The position numbers and the translations under genes were made by a program. From Eulemur rufifrons (Eukaryota > Chordata > Mammalia > Primates > Lemuridae): DNA of 64,000 nucleotides. The first letter of the stretch is position 1; every line of letters begins with the position of its first letter. The notes beneath the pieces are model-generated. The model was not told the origin of the DNA. It saw only the letters and a program-made list of their open reading frames with translations, and made no database searches. The stretch lies in contig NC_090989.1 in the NCBI RefSeq assembly GCF_041146395.1, positions 286,055,343 to 286,119,342 of the forward strand, in the 5' to 3' direction. This document shows, piece by piece, positions 24,000 through 36,329 of the stretch.

Positions 24000-25330
24000 C
24001 CATCCCATGCAGAACCGTGGGGTAGTGGAACCCACCGTGTGAGCCCCTTCCTGGCTTCCCTGGGGCGACACCCCGACCTAGACCTGGGCTTTGCTGCAGG
24101 CAGGTGGAACCGAGGATGCGCTGCTCCCCTCACACACTTGGGACTAGGCCCTGGGCCATTGCCGGGGAGTGGGGAGGCCAGGTGGCAGGTGGCCCTCCCC
24201 TCCCCACCCTTTGTGCTCCCGGCCTCCCCAGCCGTCCTCACTGGTCAGGGTCCTCTGAGAACCAAGGCCTCAGCCCTCAGTGGGCCACCCGTCCAAGAAC
24301 CTGCTGAGCCCAGAAGGAAGCCTTGGTTGACGAGGGTAGCCTGGGTGGCGTCCTGGGGTGCAGGCTGTGCTCCCCAGGTGTGTGGCTTAGGCCTCACCTG
24401 TCCGGTGGGCTGAGACTCTGGCCCCCCAGCGACACTGTCAGGGGGTTCAAGGTGCCCAGCTCAGCCGTTCTCTCCTTGGGTCATCCCAGGTTTCGGGCCG
24501 GTTTGTCTGGGCCCAGCAGGAGCTCTCTGCACACAGGGTGCCCTCTTGAGGCCAGGAGGGCTTTGAGGACACCAGGGGGGTCTTGTGGCCTGGTGGCTGG
24601 CGGGGACAGGACAGGAGGGAGCCTGCTCAGTCCAGCCCTGCCACAGCGGGTGCCATGGCTCCACTGAGACAGCCTTGGTTGGGGTCTGTAGCTAGTAGCA
24701 GACCCTCCCCTTCCAGGAAGCCCCCGCCTGGCCTCTGTCTCAGGGCGTGGGGGCTCTGCATGGTCCTTTTGCTGGCATCACGCCTGTCATTTCTGTCTGA
24801 GCCTCTCAGAGATGACTGCAGACCAGGCTGCCCACGGCCCATGCCCGGCCACTCAGGAGGCAGCAGGCCTGGGTTGGGCAGAGAGGTCACCTGCCAGCCC
24901 AGGGACTCGCCACTGGCCCCACACGCAGGCCCAGGGAGCGGACATGGCAGAAGGTGGGAGAGGCCGGGACCCCACAGGAGGAAAGAGCCCAGGACTGGGC
25001 TGTGAGGACTGGGCCCACCCTGCACCTGGCGGCCTTCCTCACCTCTGCCGCCTGGAGGACAGGAGAGGCGTCTACTGAGAAGAGACACGGGGCCCTCTGG
25101 CTGCTGGGTCAGGGTGGGGCTGCAGGCATCTCTGGCCAGGCAGCCCAGGAGCTGATGCTTTTGGGAAAACAACCAAGAAAGCCCAGAGGGGCCGGGCAGT
25201 GACCCTCAGGAACGGTGCTACACGGCTCCCTGGGGCCCCCCACCCTGAAGGGCAGGAGGGCTGGGCAGGTGCCCAGGCTCCACCGCGGACGGCAGCGGCC
25301 CTGCCTCCCACTGCTGCGCAGGCCTGGAGC
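24000..25330. other. GC-rich intronic DNA
   Basis: No exon, RNA gene or repeat is recognised. Open frames are short and unlike known proteins. Confidence 0.4.
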
Positions 25331-25334
25331 CAAG

Positions 25335-26130
25335 GGGGCCCTTTTTTTTTTTTTTTTAAAGCAAAGCTATCTTTTTACCTTGATAAGCTGTTTAAAAAAT
25401 GTAAATAAAATAACTCAGCGGACAAAAGCAGGCATTCATCCCGCCCAGAGCCAGCCGCTGCCCTCGACATGAAATATCGCAGCACATTGAGTCGTGAGTC
25501 CCTGCTAATCCGAGCGGACAGGCCTGAATGCGGCCCCTCTCGGCGGCGCGGCGGTGGGCAGTGGAGCATGCACCTCCTGCCGGGCGGCCCCGCTTGGGGA
25601 CAATGGCTTTTCTTCGCAGAAGGGGCCTGTGCAGGACAAGAGCCCCCTTTGTGTTGGGATTCCTGCCTCGGAGGGCGAGGGAGGCACATTCAGCCGGCCC
25701 CAGACACTCTTTGAAAGGCGCGAGTGTAACCAGAAGACGGCGGAAACACTAGCCTGCCTTCTGCCTCCCCGCGCTCTCCGCCGCCACAGCCGCCCATTCA
25801 GTGGCGAGAATGGCCTCGCGCCACGTGAGCGCGCAGCCCCGTCCCGCGTCCCGCGTGGCCCGGCGGGCGGCCATCTTGGTTCTCAGCGCGGATCACCGGC
25901 CGCCAGACGGCGCGGGGCGTGGCGGGCGACGGTGCTGGCGCAGGGCGCACCCGCGAGGGCCGCGCAGCCCCAGTGCTCAACGCCTGGACCCCGCTGAGTC
26001 TCCTCGCGGTGACAGTCCTGCAGGGGGGGCGCAGGGTGCCGGCGGGGCGGCCTCCGCGGCAGCAGGGCCTGGCCTTGGCACAGGGGCAGCGCCGGCAGCA
26101 GCACCGTCCGGGAGGTAAGTTCACCTCTGG
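25335..26130. promoter_or_regulatory. AT-rich patch followed by CpG island, possible regulatory element
   Basis: A T-run and non-repetitive AT-rich DNA (25,341-25,430, including 'cttgataagctgtttaaaaa') pass directly into a CpG-dense block (25,490-26,130) with gcggcgcggcgg, gccatcttgg (a YY1-like core) and many CG dinucleotides. It does not look like an interspersed repeat. It could be an alternative EXD3 promoter or a conserved enhancer; no transcript evidence is available from sequence. Confidence 0.4.
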
Positions 26131-26139
26131 GCCCTGGCG

Positions 26140-27050
26140 CGGCAGTCAGGTGGAGCTGATGCCCAGAATGCCGCCCCGTCTGGCGGGACAAGTGCCTCCC
26201 GACAGCGCCAGGATCTGGACTGGAGCCCTGCCCTCTTGGGGCGCTGAGAAGCCATGGGGGTGCCCCGTGGGAACAGTCACAGCCGGTCCACACAAGGCAG
26301 CCTCCTGCCGGCTCCCTGCTGCCCCACGAAAGCCCAGGCCGCAGCTGGGTGCTCCTGGCACTAGGGCCCAGTCTTCCTCTCGGAACCTCCGGGCTCAGGC
26401 TCCGCACACCCACTGTGATTCCAAAACCGCGCAAGGTCCTATCTAGAGACCTTTAGCTAGGAAACCCCACGTTTGCACAGACGCTGGCTCCGAGCCAGCC
26501 TCCCCCCCCCCCCAGGGAGACAGCCTCAGCCCCTGAACTGGCACAAGGGCTGGGCGCACCCCACGCTCCGTCGACTGAGGCCGCCGACAGCCTGCCCCAG
26601 GCTCGGCCGTGTCCCCCAAAGTGCCGACACTGCGGCGCACTGACCTTCTGCAAAGGGATCCTGAGCTCTTGCGGAGGGGCAGCCTGGGCGGCCACAGGGC
26701 GTCACCAACTCCCCCCACCCTTGTGCTCACCCTCCCACCAGACGGGGCTGTGCTGGAAGGACCCGGACCTGGCCTCACTGGGGGAAGTGCCCTGTGGCCA
26801 GTCAGCACCTGCATCGCACCATGGGTGGACTTCGGGGCACCCTGGAGTGCTAGGCACAGGGGAGGGGATGCAGTCCAGTCTCAGCATGTGGCTGGCGGGG
26901 GCCGAGGGTCAGGCCCACAGGCCAAGTCCTGGCCCCCAACCCGGGGCAAGCACAGCTGGCCACAGAGGCCTGGTCTGGGAGGTGTGGGGCCCGTGCTGAG
27001 GGTCGGGGGCAGGAAGGGACATGACTTTGGTGCTGAGCCCGAGCGCTCAC
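26140..27050. other. Intronic DNA between EXD3 exon remnants
   Basis: Nothing recognised apart from a C-run (26,504-26,514). The several 80-230 codon open frames are composition artefacts. Confidence 0.4.
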
Positions 27051-27198
27051 CTGGACCAGCCCTGGGTGCTGCTGCCAGAGGGAGACGCAGCCCTCCAGGG
27101 AGGGGCCTCTCCCCACTGGCCCCAGCTGCCCTTCGGCACGTCCAGTCCAGAGACTGGTCGTCCAGGGCAGCAAACCCACACCAGGCTTCGTCTTGGAG
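27051..27198 (-). pseudogene. EXD3: EXD3 N-terminal exon remnant with frameshift
   Basis: Acceptor 'tttgtgtctccacag' and donor 'cag|gtgagc' bound 148 bases. The strand starts L-Q-D-E-A-W-C-G-F-A-A-L-D-D, close to human L-R-E-E-A-W-R-G-F-A-A-L-D-D. After a short diverged patch the match resumes in a different frame as G-P-S-L-E-G-C-V-S-L-W-Q, near human G-P-S-L-A-A-W-I-S-H-Q. The initiator exon was not found upstream. Confidence 0.7.
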
Positions 27199-27199
27199 C

Positions 27200-28880
27200 T
27201 GTGGAGACACAAAACCCCATTGTCACTTTGCCTTGGGCTCAAAGCCTCCTGGCAGGCCCTCCCCGTCCACACAGAGGTTTTTAAAATTTCATCTATTCAG
27301 AAGGTAACTGTCACCATTCAGCCACCGTCCACACAGTGACTTTTCATGCCTCTGAGATTCTGTTCTGGTCCGCTGCACCCCAAGCCCCCAGGGGCGGCGG
27401 TCATTGTCCGCACTAATTATCCCACAAAGACAGAGGGCTTGTTCTCCAGGCCAGACAAAGGGCCACACTCGCCGGCGACAGCCACAGTGACAGGTTCGCG
27501 GGTCACTCTACCTGCACCCGACACACCTGCAGCTCCCACGGGACTCGCCGGCCGGCCCCCTCCATCCCAGCGAGCACCAGGAAGCAGAAAAGGGGAGAGC
27601 CAGACCCCAAACTGAAGGGTGTCTGCTGTTGACAGTACTGTCTCCTGCCCTTGGGAAGATTCGGGGAACGTGAAAGCGCTGACAGAAGAAAAGCAAAGTG
27701 TGCGTTTGGGTCTCCAACTTATACATCTTTTATGTGAATGTAAAACCCAGGGAGATTTTAAAGCAGGTTGGTGCCCGTGGCCAACTCGGCAGTCACCTGC
27801 CGGCGCAGACGCCTGCAGCCGAACACTTGCTTCGAGCCATCGTGACTTCTTGTGGATCATTCCTGAGGTGGAACTGCAAGATCTGAAGGTGTGGGCCTGT
27901 CCACCGCGTAGGGCTCAGGACACAGCGCAGCAGGCAAAACCCCACCCCGAACCCAGGGCCACTCCAGAGGGCAGAGGGCAGAGGGCAAGTTCCCAGCTGC
28001 CTTCGCTGGCCGAAGATCCGCCCCCCAGAGTGCTGGGCAGGCTGCAGACTCAGATCATGGGCCACCCTCTGTGCTTGGGGACAGTGGCCCTTGGTGCCCA
28101 AGGGTGGACAATGCTTCCACCAGAGGCTTCCACACAGCAGGAAGACGGCTGTGCTTTGGCAGTTTGGGGAGCTCACTGCAAACCAGTGCAGACTTCTGCC
28201 CCGAGCATTTGACGAGGCCCACCGCAAACACTAGAAGTAGCTGCACCCACGGGAGAAATTAAATCTGTGAGCAACAAGGCCGGTGAGCCTGTGAGGAGAC
28301 CCCAGGGCCGCCCTGGAGGGTGCTGACACCCTCGGGGCAGGCGACACCCCCAAGAGTCCCTCTGGGGGCAGGTGGGCAGAGAGAGGGCGCCTGGGAGCTT
28401 GTCTGCCTGTCTGGACTCCAGGAAGAAACGGGAAGCCAGTGAGCACGGGTGTGCACATCACATGGATTTGGAATTTTATTTAGTAATTTACACACGTGGT
28501 CCAGGAAGTTAGCTCCAGTTCTAGCTGCCTGGCAGGAACAAAGCACGAGTAGCCTATGACCACACTGCAGGGACACTCAGGCCCTCGGGCACCGGAGGGA
28601 AAAAAGCTCTGCTAAAATGAGCTCACAAGGAAAAATTACAAAACACACCAGGAAGCAGCCGTCAGCACTGATCGCGCGGAGCCTGATCAAAGCTCTAAGA
28701 ACAGGGGTAACAGGACACCAGCTTGGGAATGAACACGGAAGCAGATATGTAAAACTAAGAATGAAACAGAAACATCGAAACTAAGAAAAGAACAAGACGC
28801 AGGGAAAGGTTGATTTGACAAGAACCAAAGAGAACCTTAAAAATTTAAAAATAGTCATTAAAATAAAATAAAAAAGAACC
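27200..28880. other. EXD3 intron, unassigned
   Basis: No gene seen. 27,280-27,450 is moderately AT-rich and non-repetitive ('cactaattatcccacaaaga'), and 28,640-28,880 is A-rich, leading into an L1 tail. A short 'gagggca' triplication lies near 27,970. Confidence 0.35.
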
Positions 28881-29448
28881 AGTTTGGTAGGTCTTCAGAA
28901 AGATAAACAGAGTTCACATGATCCAGCAGTTCTCATAGGCAGACTCCTCAAATTTGTAAAACCAGGGGCTCAGACACTGTGCGAATGTTCCGAGAAGTCC
29001 CGGTCACAGCAGCCCAGAGGTGTGGGCGGCCGGTGCCTCCCAGCAGACGGACGGATGACCGCGGTGTGCTTGGCCCTTTCACGACTCAGCCGTCAGAAGA
29101 ATGAGGCTCTGACACACGCTTCAACACAGGTGAACCCCGAAAACATCACGCTAAGTGAAAGAACCAGTCACAAAAGATCACGTTACATGGCTGCATTTGT
29201 GTGCAGTGTCCGGAACAGGCAAACCCACAGGGACAGGAGGTGAGGTAGTGAGTTAGCCGGGCCTGGGGGAGGGCGGCATGGGGCAATTACTTTACGGGTT
29301 CAGGTTTTCTCCTGGGGTGACGAAATGTTTTGAACTAGAAGAGGTGGTGGCTGTTCAATGTTGTGAATGTACTAAATGCACCTGAATTGCTCATTTTTAA
29401 ATGGTCAGTTTTATATTTTGTGCATTTCACCCCAATAAAAATTAGACT
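28880..29448 (+). mobile_element. L1 LINE 3' end
   Basis: The end has the typical old-L1 3' UTR pattern: 'gacgaaatgttttgaactag', 'ctgttcaatgttgtgaatgt', 'gcacctgaattgctcatttt' and a terminal 'caccccaataaaaatta'. Upstream sequence ('cgaagaatgaggctctgaca'-like and 'agtgaaagaaccagtcacaa') fits the same element. It is not coding. Confidence 0.7.
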
Positions 29449-30109
29449 TAAGACCCTCGACGACTCTTGTTTGGAACGGACCTACTTGGGCACACCCTCC
29501 CCCTGCCTGGTGCACCTTGTCCCCTGGGTTCTGCACACGGTTTCTGGCCTCACCCGCCCCCGACCCTGGGCAAACTTCCGTCTCCTCAGGCCCGTCTTGG
29601 CCCGTCCCCTCCAGTCCAGGCCCAGCCGCAGCTGTGCCTCTGCCCCTTGATGCCCGCCTGGACCTCACACACCAGGGTGCACCGCACCGTGGGCCACCCA
29701 GCCCCAGGGTCCCAGCCCCTCACTCTGGAGAACCCAGGTCTGGCCCTGCCCTCCTCCCTCCAGCTCCTGTCCATAGCTTGGTGGTCTCAATGGACCTGTC
29801 CAAGACCCTTGGGCCTCTCCTGCCCCCCGGCTCTCCTCTCTTCCTCCTCCCAGCCCATGGTGGTCACTCGCCCTCACCCTGACATGTCTTCGCTCTCCCC
29901 TCCCAGCTGTGACCTCCCTGCCCCCATTGGCGCTGCCCACCAGCAGCTGAGCACTGGCCCCATCACGGCCTCAGCAGCCCCAGAGGGCCTGTGAGGGGAG
30001 CCCCTGCCCCACCCCTGGCCGGCCCCAGCATGACTTTCCAATGCATTCCGGGGAGTGCTCTACCTGGGGATGCTGATTCGGGGAGCACCACCCATCTGGC
30101 ATCCAACCC

Positions 30110-30310
30110 ACACTCCTCTAACCTCTCACGTGCCTCTCCCTCCTTCCTGCTCCTCCCTCCCCTGCCTCCACCCTCTTTCCTCCTCCACAATCCTCCCTCC
30201 TCCTTCGTACTCCTCCCTCCCCACCCTCCTCCCTCCTCCCTCCTCCCCACCTTCCTCCCTCCATGGTCCTCCCCCTCCTCCCTCCATGGTCCTCCCCCCA
30301 CCAGCACCCA
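30110..30310. repeat. Pyrimidine-rich tract (ctcc)n
   Basis: A 200-base polypyrimidine stretch on the plus strand dominated by 'cctccctcctcc', with a local duplication of 'cctccctccatggtcctccc'. Such mirror-like tracts can form triplex DNA. No splice site follows it. Confidence 0.85.
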
Positions 30311-30319
30311 ACATGCTGT

Positions 30320-33300
30320 CCCCTCACCCAGTTAGAGGGAAAGGCTTAGCCTCCCAGCCCCCTTGGTTCCATTTCTTACCCCTTATGTTGCAAAGTCCCC
30401 CAAAGAGTTCTCCAAAATCACAGTCCCCCATCTCCCTTCTCTGGGTTCCCTTCAACTTTCTCGACACAAGCGACTGTTCAACCTCATCGGGGTCCTTGGT
30501 GCCCCCATTTGCACGAGGCTCTCAGGTGGGGCCCCTCTCCAGCACCCCAGCACGCAGCAGGACCCTCCTCCTCTGGGCTCCCACCCGCCCAGGCACGTAG
30601 GACCCCCCCCCACATCTCCAACCACCTGTGCCCAGTGCCCAGGCCCAGCGCCCCAGTCTACTTGACACCCCTACCTCGCGGGCCGGGCACCCACACCTCC
30701 CTTGGACAGCGCCACTGCTGTGTGCCAGGCCATGTCACCTCCTGCCACCTCGGGTCAGTCAGCACAGTCCTGCACCCTCGGCCAGGCAGAGCCTCAGCTG
30801 GGGTCCCTGCAGAGACGCCCCTGCCCGCTGAGCTCCTGCCCCAGGGATCTCGCAGACAGCCAAGCCTGGACGCTGGCAGTGTGGCACTCACCCGCTTGCG
30901 TGGACCGGGACGTGCCTTGGCGTGTGAGACGTGAGCAGAGCTGACGTGGACAATGTGGGGCCACCACCCAGGAGGGCGTCTGCTCCCAGCACGCTGACCC
31001 ACCCAGACACGCTCGGCCAGCGCCAAACGGATCACACACACACACGTGCTTCCAGAACCACACAGCAAAACCAGAAACACGTAACAAAGGTGTCAAAACA
31101 CACCCTGTGTTGCTTAGAAACACAGTGTATTGGAATAAGGAGACATCATGATGAAAATCAAAACTGTTGGAGAAGAAAAGGACGATGAAATCCCACAAAT
31201 CAGAACCTGTAACTGGCGGCGGGCACGGTACCAGAGGGGCCCCCGCACGGTTGGCGGCGCTGGGAAGTCGCAGGGCGGACACCGCGGCCCGCAGTGCCGG
31301 GCCAGGGAGCCTGGACACAGAACCACAGCGCGAACCCACGCAAGCTGGGGGAGTCTCGGGGACAAGGACAGACATCACCTAGACGGAAGACCCGGGAGCG
31401 TCAGAGCCATCAACACAAACCAAAAGCTGCAGGATTGGGGTGCAGACACCCCAGGCGGAAGGTGCTGACCCGGTGCCAGCACACGCGTCCCTTCTCCCTG
31501 CTGTGCCGTCTCACCCAGCACAGATGAGGCTTCCGGAAAAAATGGGGCCAGGCTGATGCTCGCACAGGCCCCACCCGTTCAGGAAACAGACTTCAGCGGT
31601 GCTGCCCGCCCAGGTGGCACCTGAGAGCCACGCAGGGCAGGGCGCCAGGTGGGAAGGGCACCCCCTCGGTCAAACGTCAGAGCCAACTCCAGACCAGGCT
31701 CGGAGGTGTGCCTGGGTGGCTGAACAGGCAGGGACCCTGGGGACAGGACAGGGTCAGGGATGTGGACACGGACACAGGCAGGGACAGGATAGGGATGGGA
31801 TGGGATAGGGCCAGCTGGGCAGAGCGTGAGGGCACAGTCTGCTTCAACCCGAGCAGAGCGGCTCCACGGTGTCACCTACCCGCGTTCCCGCAGCCGCACC
31901 TGTTTGTGTTCCTTCTAATCTACACGTGGGTTTCACTTCACAATAGCTAAGACATTCAACGCGGCGCTCCAGACGTGCGAGGCCGGAGAGTTCTGGAGAG
32001 GGCGGGCGGCGGCTGCACAACAGGACGGTGCTGCTGCCCCGAGCGTGCACTGAAAAGTGGTTTCCATGGTAAATTTCATGCTATATATATTTTACCACAA
32101 TTTTTAAAAAAGCAGGCAGCCTTATTATTTTTTAACAGTTTTACTGAATTGGGATCACCCTTTGCAGGCGGCGAGCTTCCCATGCCCACCTGCAGCCGCC
32201 CCAGGTCCAGTGTCTGTGGTCTTTGCTCCGCAGGTTCTGCCCTCGGGGGGTGACGGGCTGCCCCTGCCCCCTCCCTCCCCTGGGTCATGCCAGCTTCCTC
32301 AGGGGCCTCCCTGCAGACAAGGCCCAGCCCAGCCACAGGCGGGGCCCCAGGAAAGTCCTGCAGGAACAAGGCAGGCCAGGCCACTCCTCTGGTAACTGCA
32401 CAGCGGCCTCCGGCCCTTTGGAGTCAAAGCCAAAGCCCACCACACCCTCCTGGGCCCACCCTCTGTCACTCGGACCCCAGCCCCATGGGCCTGCAAGGGC
32501 TTCCCTGCCTGGGTGCCTCTGCCTTGACCTGTACCTGCTCCCCAGTGGCCCCAGGCCCCGTCTCCTCTCCTGACACTTCCCTGTGGACACGATCATTACT
32601 GTCTGTCCTCGACACTGTGGGCCCCAGAGCAGTGGCCAGTGAGCAACGGGTGCCCTACAGTGGCCGCCCCAGTGGTTCCAGGGCCAGTCGTGCACTAGCA
32701 CACAGGGTCACCAGCCCATGTGACTGTGGGGACCCCCTGGAAAGCCCCCCCTCCCCGGTCTTTCAGGCCAGAGCTGGAAGGCGGACCTGCGGCAGGTGTG
32801 GCGGGGGGCAAGGCTCTGCCATGCCAGGCCCCGCCACAGCTGCCACCATGGCCACCGCCACAGCCACGCTGACGCACATCTCAAACAATCGCTGGCTTCC
32901 TGTTCGTATGACATAAGAAAAACAGGATGTTGAGAGGCGTTTGTCTGAACGAATGAGATAAGCGTGTTCTGTGACATTCTGCAAAGCCCAGGGGCTCGGC
33001 AGCAGCAGGGCAGGGAAGCCTGGAAGGGGCCGTGGGGAAGGCAGCCTGCCCAGCACGCAGCGCCCAAATGCCCTGCTCAGGGCACCATGCAGGAGCGCCC
33101 GGTCCAGGAAGGGCAGGTGGGCTCGGGGCTGACGCGGGGGGGACCTTCCCAACCTGTCCTACTGGCCTGGAAGCCCCACCAGCCTCCCTGTGGCCGCTCC
33201 CTCATGTGGTGGCTTCTCGGGGCCTTTTTTGCACAGGGTGGACATTAAGCTAATACTCCACGCTGGCCTCTGGCCCCAAGCCCTCCCACCCCAGGCCTGG

Positions 33301-34640
33301 AGCTAGGCCAGGCCCAAGTTCACAGCTAACGCTGCACCGACGTCCTGGACCTGCAGGCAGGAGGCTGGACGGCAGGTCTGGGACAGCAAGACAGATGGCC
33401 TCTGGCCGGGAGCCTGACCCTTGACCCAGGTGCTGCTCCTCAGGAGCCCACTGGGGGAGCACTGTGGAGCAGCTGTGTGTCTGGCGGACACTCAAGAACT
33501 CAAGCTCAGGAGGGAAAGTCTCACGGGTTCCCCAAACGTGGAACCATGCCCATGGAGCTTCCCATGGAGACCCCGCCCCAAGCAGGCAGGGCCCACAGGT
33601 GCGTTCTGAGAGACACATGCACTGCCCACCAACCACGTGCCAGGAGGACACCTCTGCATTGAGTAGTGTCCTGGCAGCCTTCTGGGCTTCCCAGAGCCCC
33701 CCTCCTGCCCAGCCCGTCTCTGGTCTCAGATGCCTGTGCTGGGCCCCAGGGCAGGGCTTGGCCCTTCCTGTGCCCAGGCGGGGGGTGGCAGTGCTGGGCA
33801 CAGCAGGACAGAAAGAGCAGGCAGATAGGCATCCCTGTGACCCCCCCAGCCCAGTGGGCAGCATCCATCCATCCACACTGGCTCCACCCCACAGGGCCTG
33901 GCACAGCCTCAGGCACCAGGAGCCCCTGCTGTCTCCTCCAGTGCACAGCACTGCCACTTGGTCATTGTGCCTCCGCTCACTTGCCCGTCTGCAGCCTTGC
34001 TTCATCCCGGAAGCTGAGGGCCTTGGAGACAGCCTGCCTGCTCCAGGCATGGCCTGCTCCCGAGGCCCTGACGCACACACTGCCTCTGCTGGCAGTTGGC
34101 ACGAGGCAGGGACACCCACCACTAGCTGCCCTGGACTGTCCGGGGAGGTGGAGGAGAAGGGCAGTGGGTGCCGGGAGGAAGAGGCAAACTACACACCCGG
34201 AGAGGCCACGAGAGGCGGCTGGAAAGCTCGGGCAGCCCAGGATTGAGCTGGGTGGACACACACAGAAGTAACACAGAAATCTTCACATTTCATTTGCAAC
34301 TAGAGGTCAGAAAACCTGCTGGTAGAAAAGAGCCTACTTACGACAAGAGTTTTAAAGATGAAATACCTGTTTTTAAAAAGTAACCCCAAAAAAGTGCAAG
34401 AGCTATACAAATAGATCAAGCGATGAGGCCGCTGTGTCCGTGTGACAGATGAGAAAACCCAGTGGAAGCCAGGGCTGAACCCAGCCTTGACCCAGCTGGT
34501 TCCACTGTACCACTATCAGCTTCTGTTTGTATTTTAATTGCTTTTTTTGCCATCTATAAAGGCAATTTATGCATATAGTAGAATACTTGGAAAACTAAAT
34601 AAATTTGCAAATTTTGAAAATTCAATGCAAAAGAACATTA
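30320..34640. other. EXD3 5' intron, mostly unassigned
   Basis: No exon recognised. A short L1-like tail ('ctatatatattttaccacaa') lies at about 32,080-32,105. 32,890-32,965 combines two ETS-type cores (ttcctgtt, aacaggatg) with a GATA site (gagataag). The remaining open frames, including one of 290 codons on the minus strand (34,122-33,250), have no recognisable domain. Confidence 0.4.
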
Positions 34641-34642
34641 TT

Positions 34643-34964
34643 AAAAGCCACAGTGGGTTGTAGGAGGCCAAGGCAGGTGGATCCTTTGAGCTCAGGAGTT
34701 CGAGACCAGCCTGAGCAAGAGCGAGACCCTGTCTCTACTAAAAATAGCAAGAAATTAGCTGGACAACAAAAAATAGGTAGAAAAAATTAGCCGGGCATGG
34801 TGGCGCATGCCTGTAGTCCCAGCTACTGGGGAGGCTGAGGCAGGAGGATCGCTTGAGCGCAGGAGTTTGAGGTTGCTGTGAGCGAGGCTGACGCCAGGGC
34901 ACTGTAGCTCGGACAACAGAGTGAGACTCTTGTCTCAAAAAAAAAAAAAAAAAGCCACAGTGGC
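34643..34964 (+). mobile_element. Alu SINE, 5'-truncated, with target-site duplication
   Basis: The Alu body (34,657-34,950) lacks its first 40 or so bases and carries the strepsirrhine segment 'gaaattagctggacaacaaa'. It is flanked by aaaagccacagtgg at 34,643-34,656 and again at the end of the A-tail (to 34,963). That proves insertion by target-primed reverse transcription. Confidence 0.92.
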
Positions 34965-35345
34965 CTCATGACCAGGTCCTGGGCGTCCCTCCTTCTCCCT
35001 GCGATGCCCGCCCCGTCTCCCCTCGGAGGCCCCCAGGGTCCAGCCGCGCCCCCCGCAGCACGTGGCCGGCGGGGCAGGACTCGGCGCCCGGCCGCACCAG
35101 CGAAGCCCCGGCCCAAGGAGCCCGCGAGGGCGGGTCTCCCGCACGTGCAACCGCCCTCCCCGGCCCCCGCCCCGCTCGGGCCCTGGGAACGAACCAGTCC
35201 CGTCCGGAACGGAAGGTTCTGGGCCGAAAGGATCTGCTTCCGAGAGCAGCAAAGATCATTCCCCTGTTCAGTCGGCTTCTTCCCGAGCACTCGCGGTTTT
35301 CAAGCGTCGCGTCAAAGTCGCTCAAGTTCTTGAAAAGTCTCCAAT

Positions 35346-36195
35346 GAAGCCCGCGGCCCCGCCATGGCCACGGCCTGGCCCCGCCCCTCCTCAGACCCGC
35401 CGCCACGGCCCCGCCCTCGGCCCTGCTCCGCCCCCGCCCAGCCCCGCCCCGCCGCCATGGCCCCGCCCCGCCGCCTCAGACCCGCCGCCATGGCCCCTCC
35501 CCGCCCCTCCTCAGACCCGCCGCCACGGCCCCGCCCTCGGCCCTGCTCCGCCCCCGCCCCGCCCCGCCCTCGGCCCTGCTCCGCCCCCGCCCAGCCCCGC
35601 CCCGCCGCCATGGCCCCGCCCCGCCCCCCTCAGACCCGCCGCCATGGCCCCTCCCCGCCCCTCCTCAGACCCGCCGCCATGGCCCCGCCCTCGGACCTGC
35701 TCCGCCCCCGCCCCGCCCCGCCCCACCCCACCTCAGACCCGCCGCCATGGCCCCGCCCCGCCCCGCCCCCCTCAGACCCGCCGCCATGGCCCCGCCCCGC
35801 CCCCCTCAGACCCGCCGCCATGGCCCCGCCCTCGGCTCTGCTCCGCCCCCGCCCCGCCCCGCCCCACCTCAGACCCGCCGCCATGGCCCCGCCCTCGGCC
35901 CTGCTCCGCCCCCGCCCCGCCGCGCCCCCCTCAGACCCGCCGCCATGGCCCCGCCCCGCCCCCCTCAGACCCGCCGCCATGGCCCCGCCCTCGGCCCTGC
36001 TCCGCCCCCGCCCCGCCCCGCCCCTCCTCAGACCCGCCGCCACGGCCCCGCCCCCCCAGCCGTGGACCCACCCCGCCCTAGCCTTGGCACCGCCTCCGTC
36101 CACAGCCTCACCTCTGCCTCCACCCATGGCCCCGCCTCGGCCCGCAGCCCCACCCACGCCTCCAAGGCCCCGTCTCCGCCCACGGCCCCGCCCCC
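35346..36195. repeat. GC-box minisatellite of about 33-50-bp units
   Basis: An 850-base array of variants of 'cctcagacccgccgccatgg' followed by 'ccccgccccgcccc' and 'tcggccctgctccgcccccg'. Each unit carries one or more cccgccc boxes, the Sp1/KLF consensus, so the array holds dozens of such sites. All three plus frames and the minus frames stay open for up to 339 codons, which is an effect of the repeat and not coding evidence. It lies 2.2-3.1 kb upstream of the NOXA1 start. Confidence 0.88.
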
Positions 36196-36305
36196 TCGCG
36201 TGGCCCCGCCCCTCCTGGGGCCGGGCTTCACTGTGCCCCGCTGCTCCCTCGCCCCCTTCAGAAAGGGGCCGGCGTCAAGGTCTCTGCTGAAGGTGTTTGA
36301 CAAAC

Positions 36306-36326
36306 GAATGAATGAATGAATGAACT
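36306..36326. repeat. (gaat)n microsatellite
   Basis: About five copies of the tetranucleotide 'gaat', directly after the GC-rich array. Confidence 0.8.
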
Positions 36327-36329
36327 AAA

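Noticed and set aside
35062..36319. Open frames of 339, 308 and 190 codons on the plus strand rich in Pro/Ala/Arg
   Set aside because: They are read-through of a GC-box minisatellite, with no domain, no splice context and the same openness on the opposite strand.
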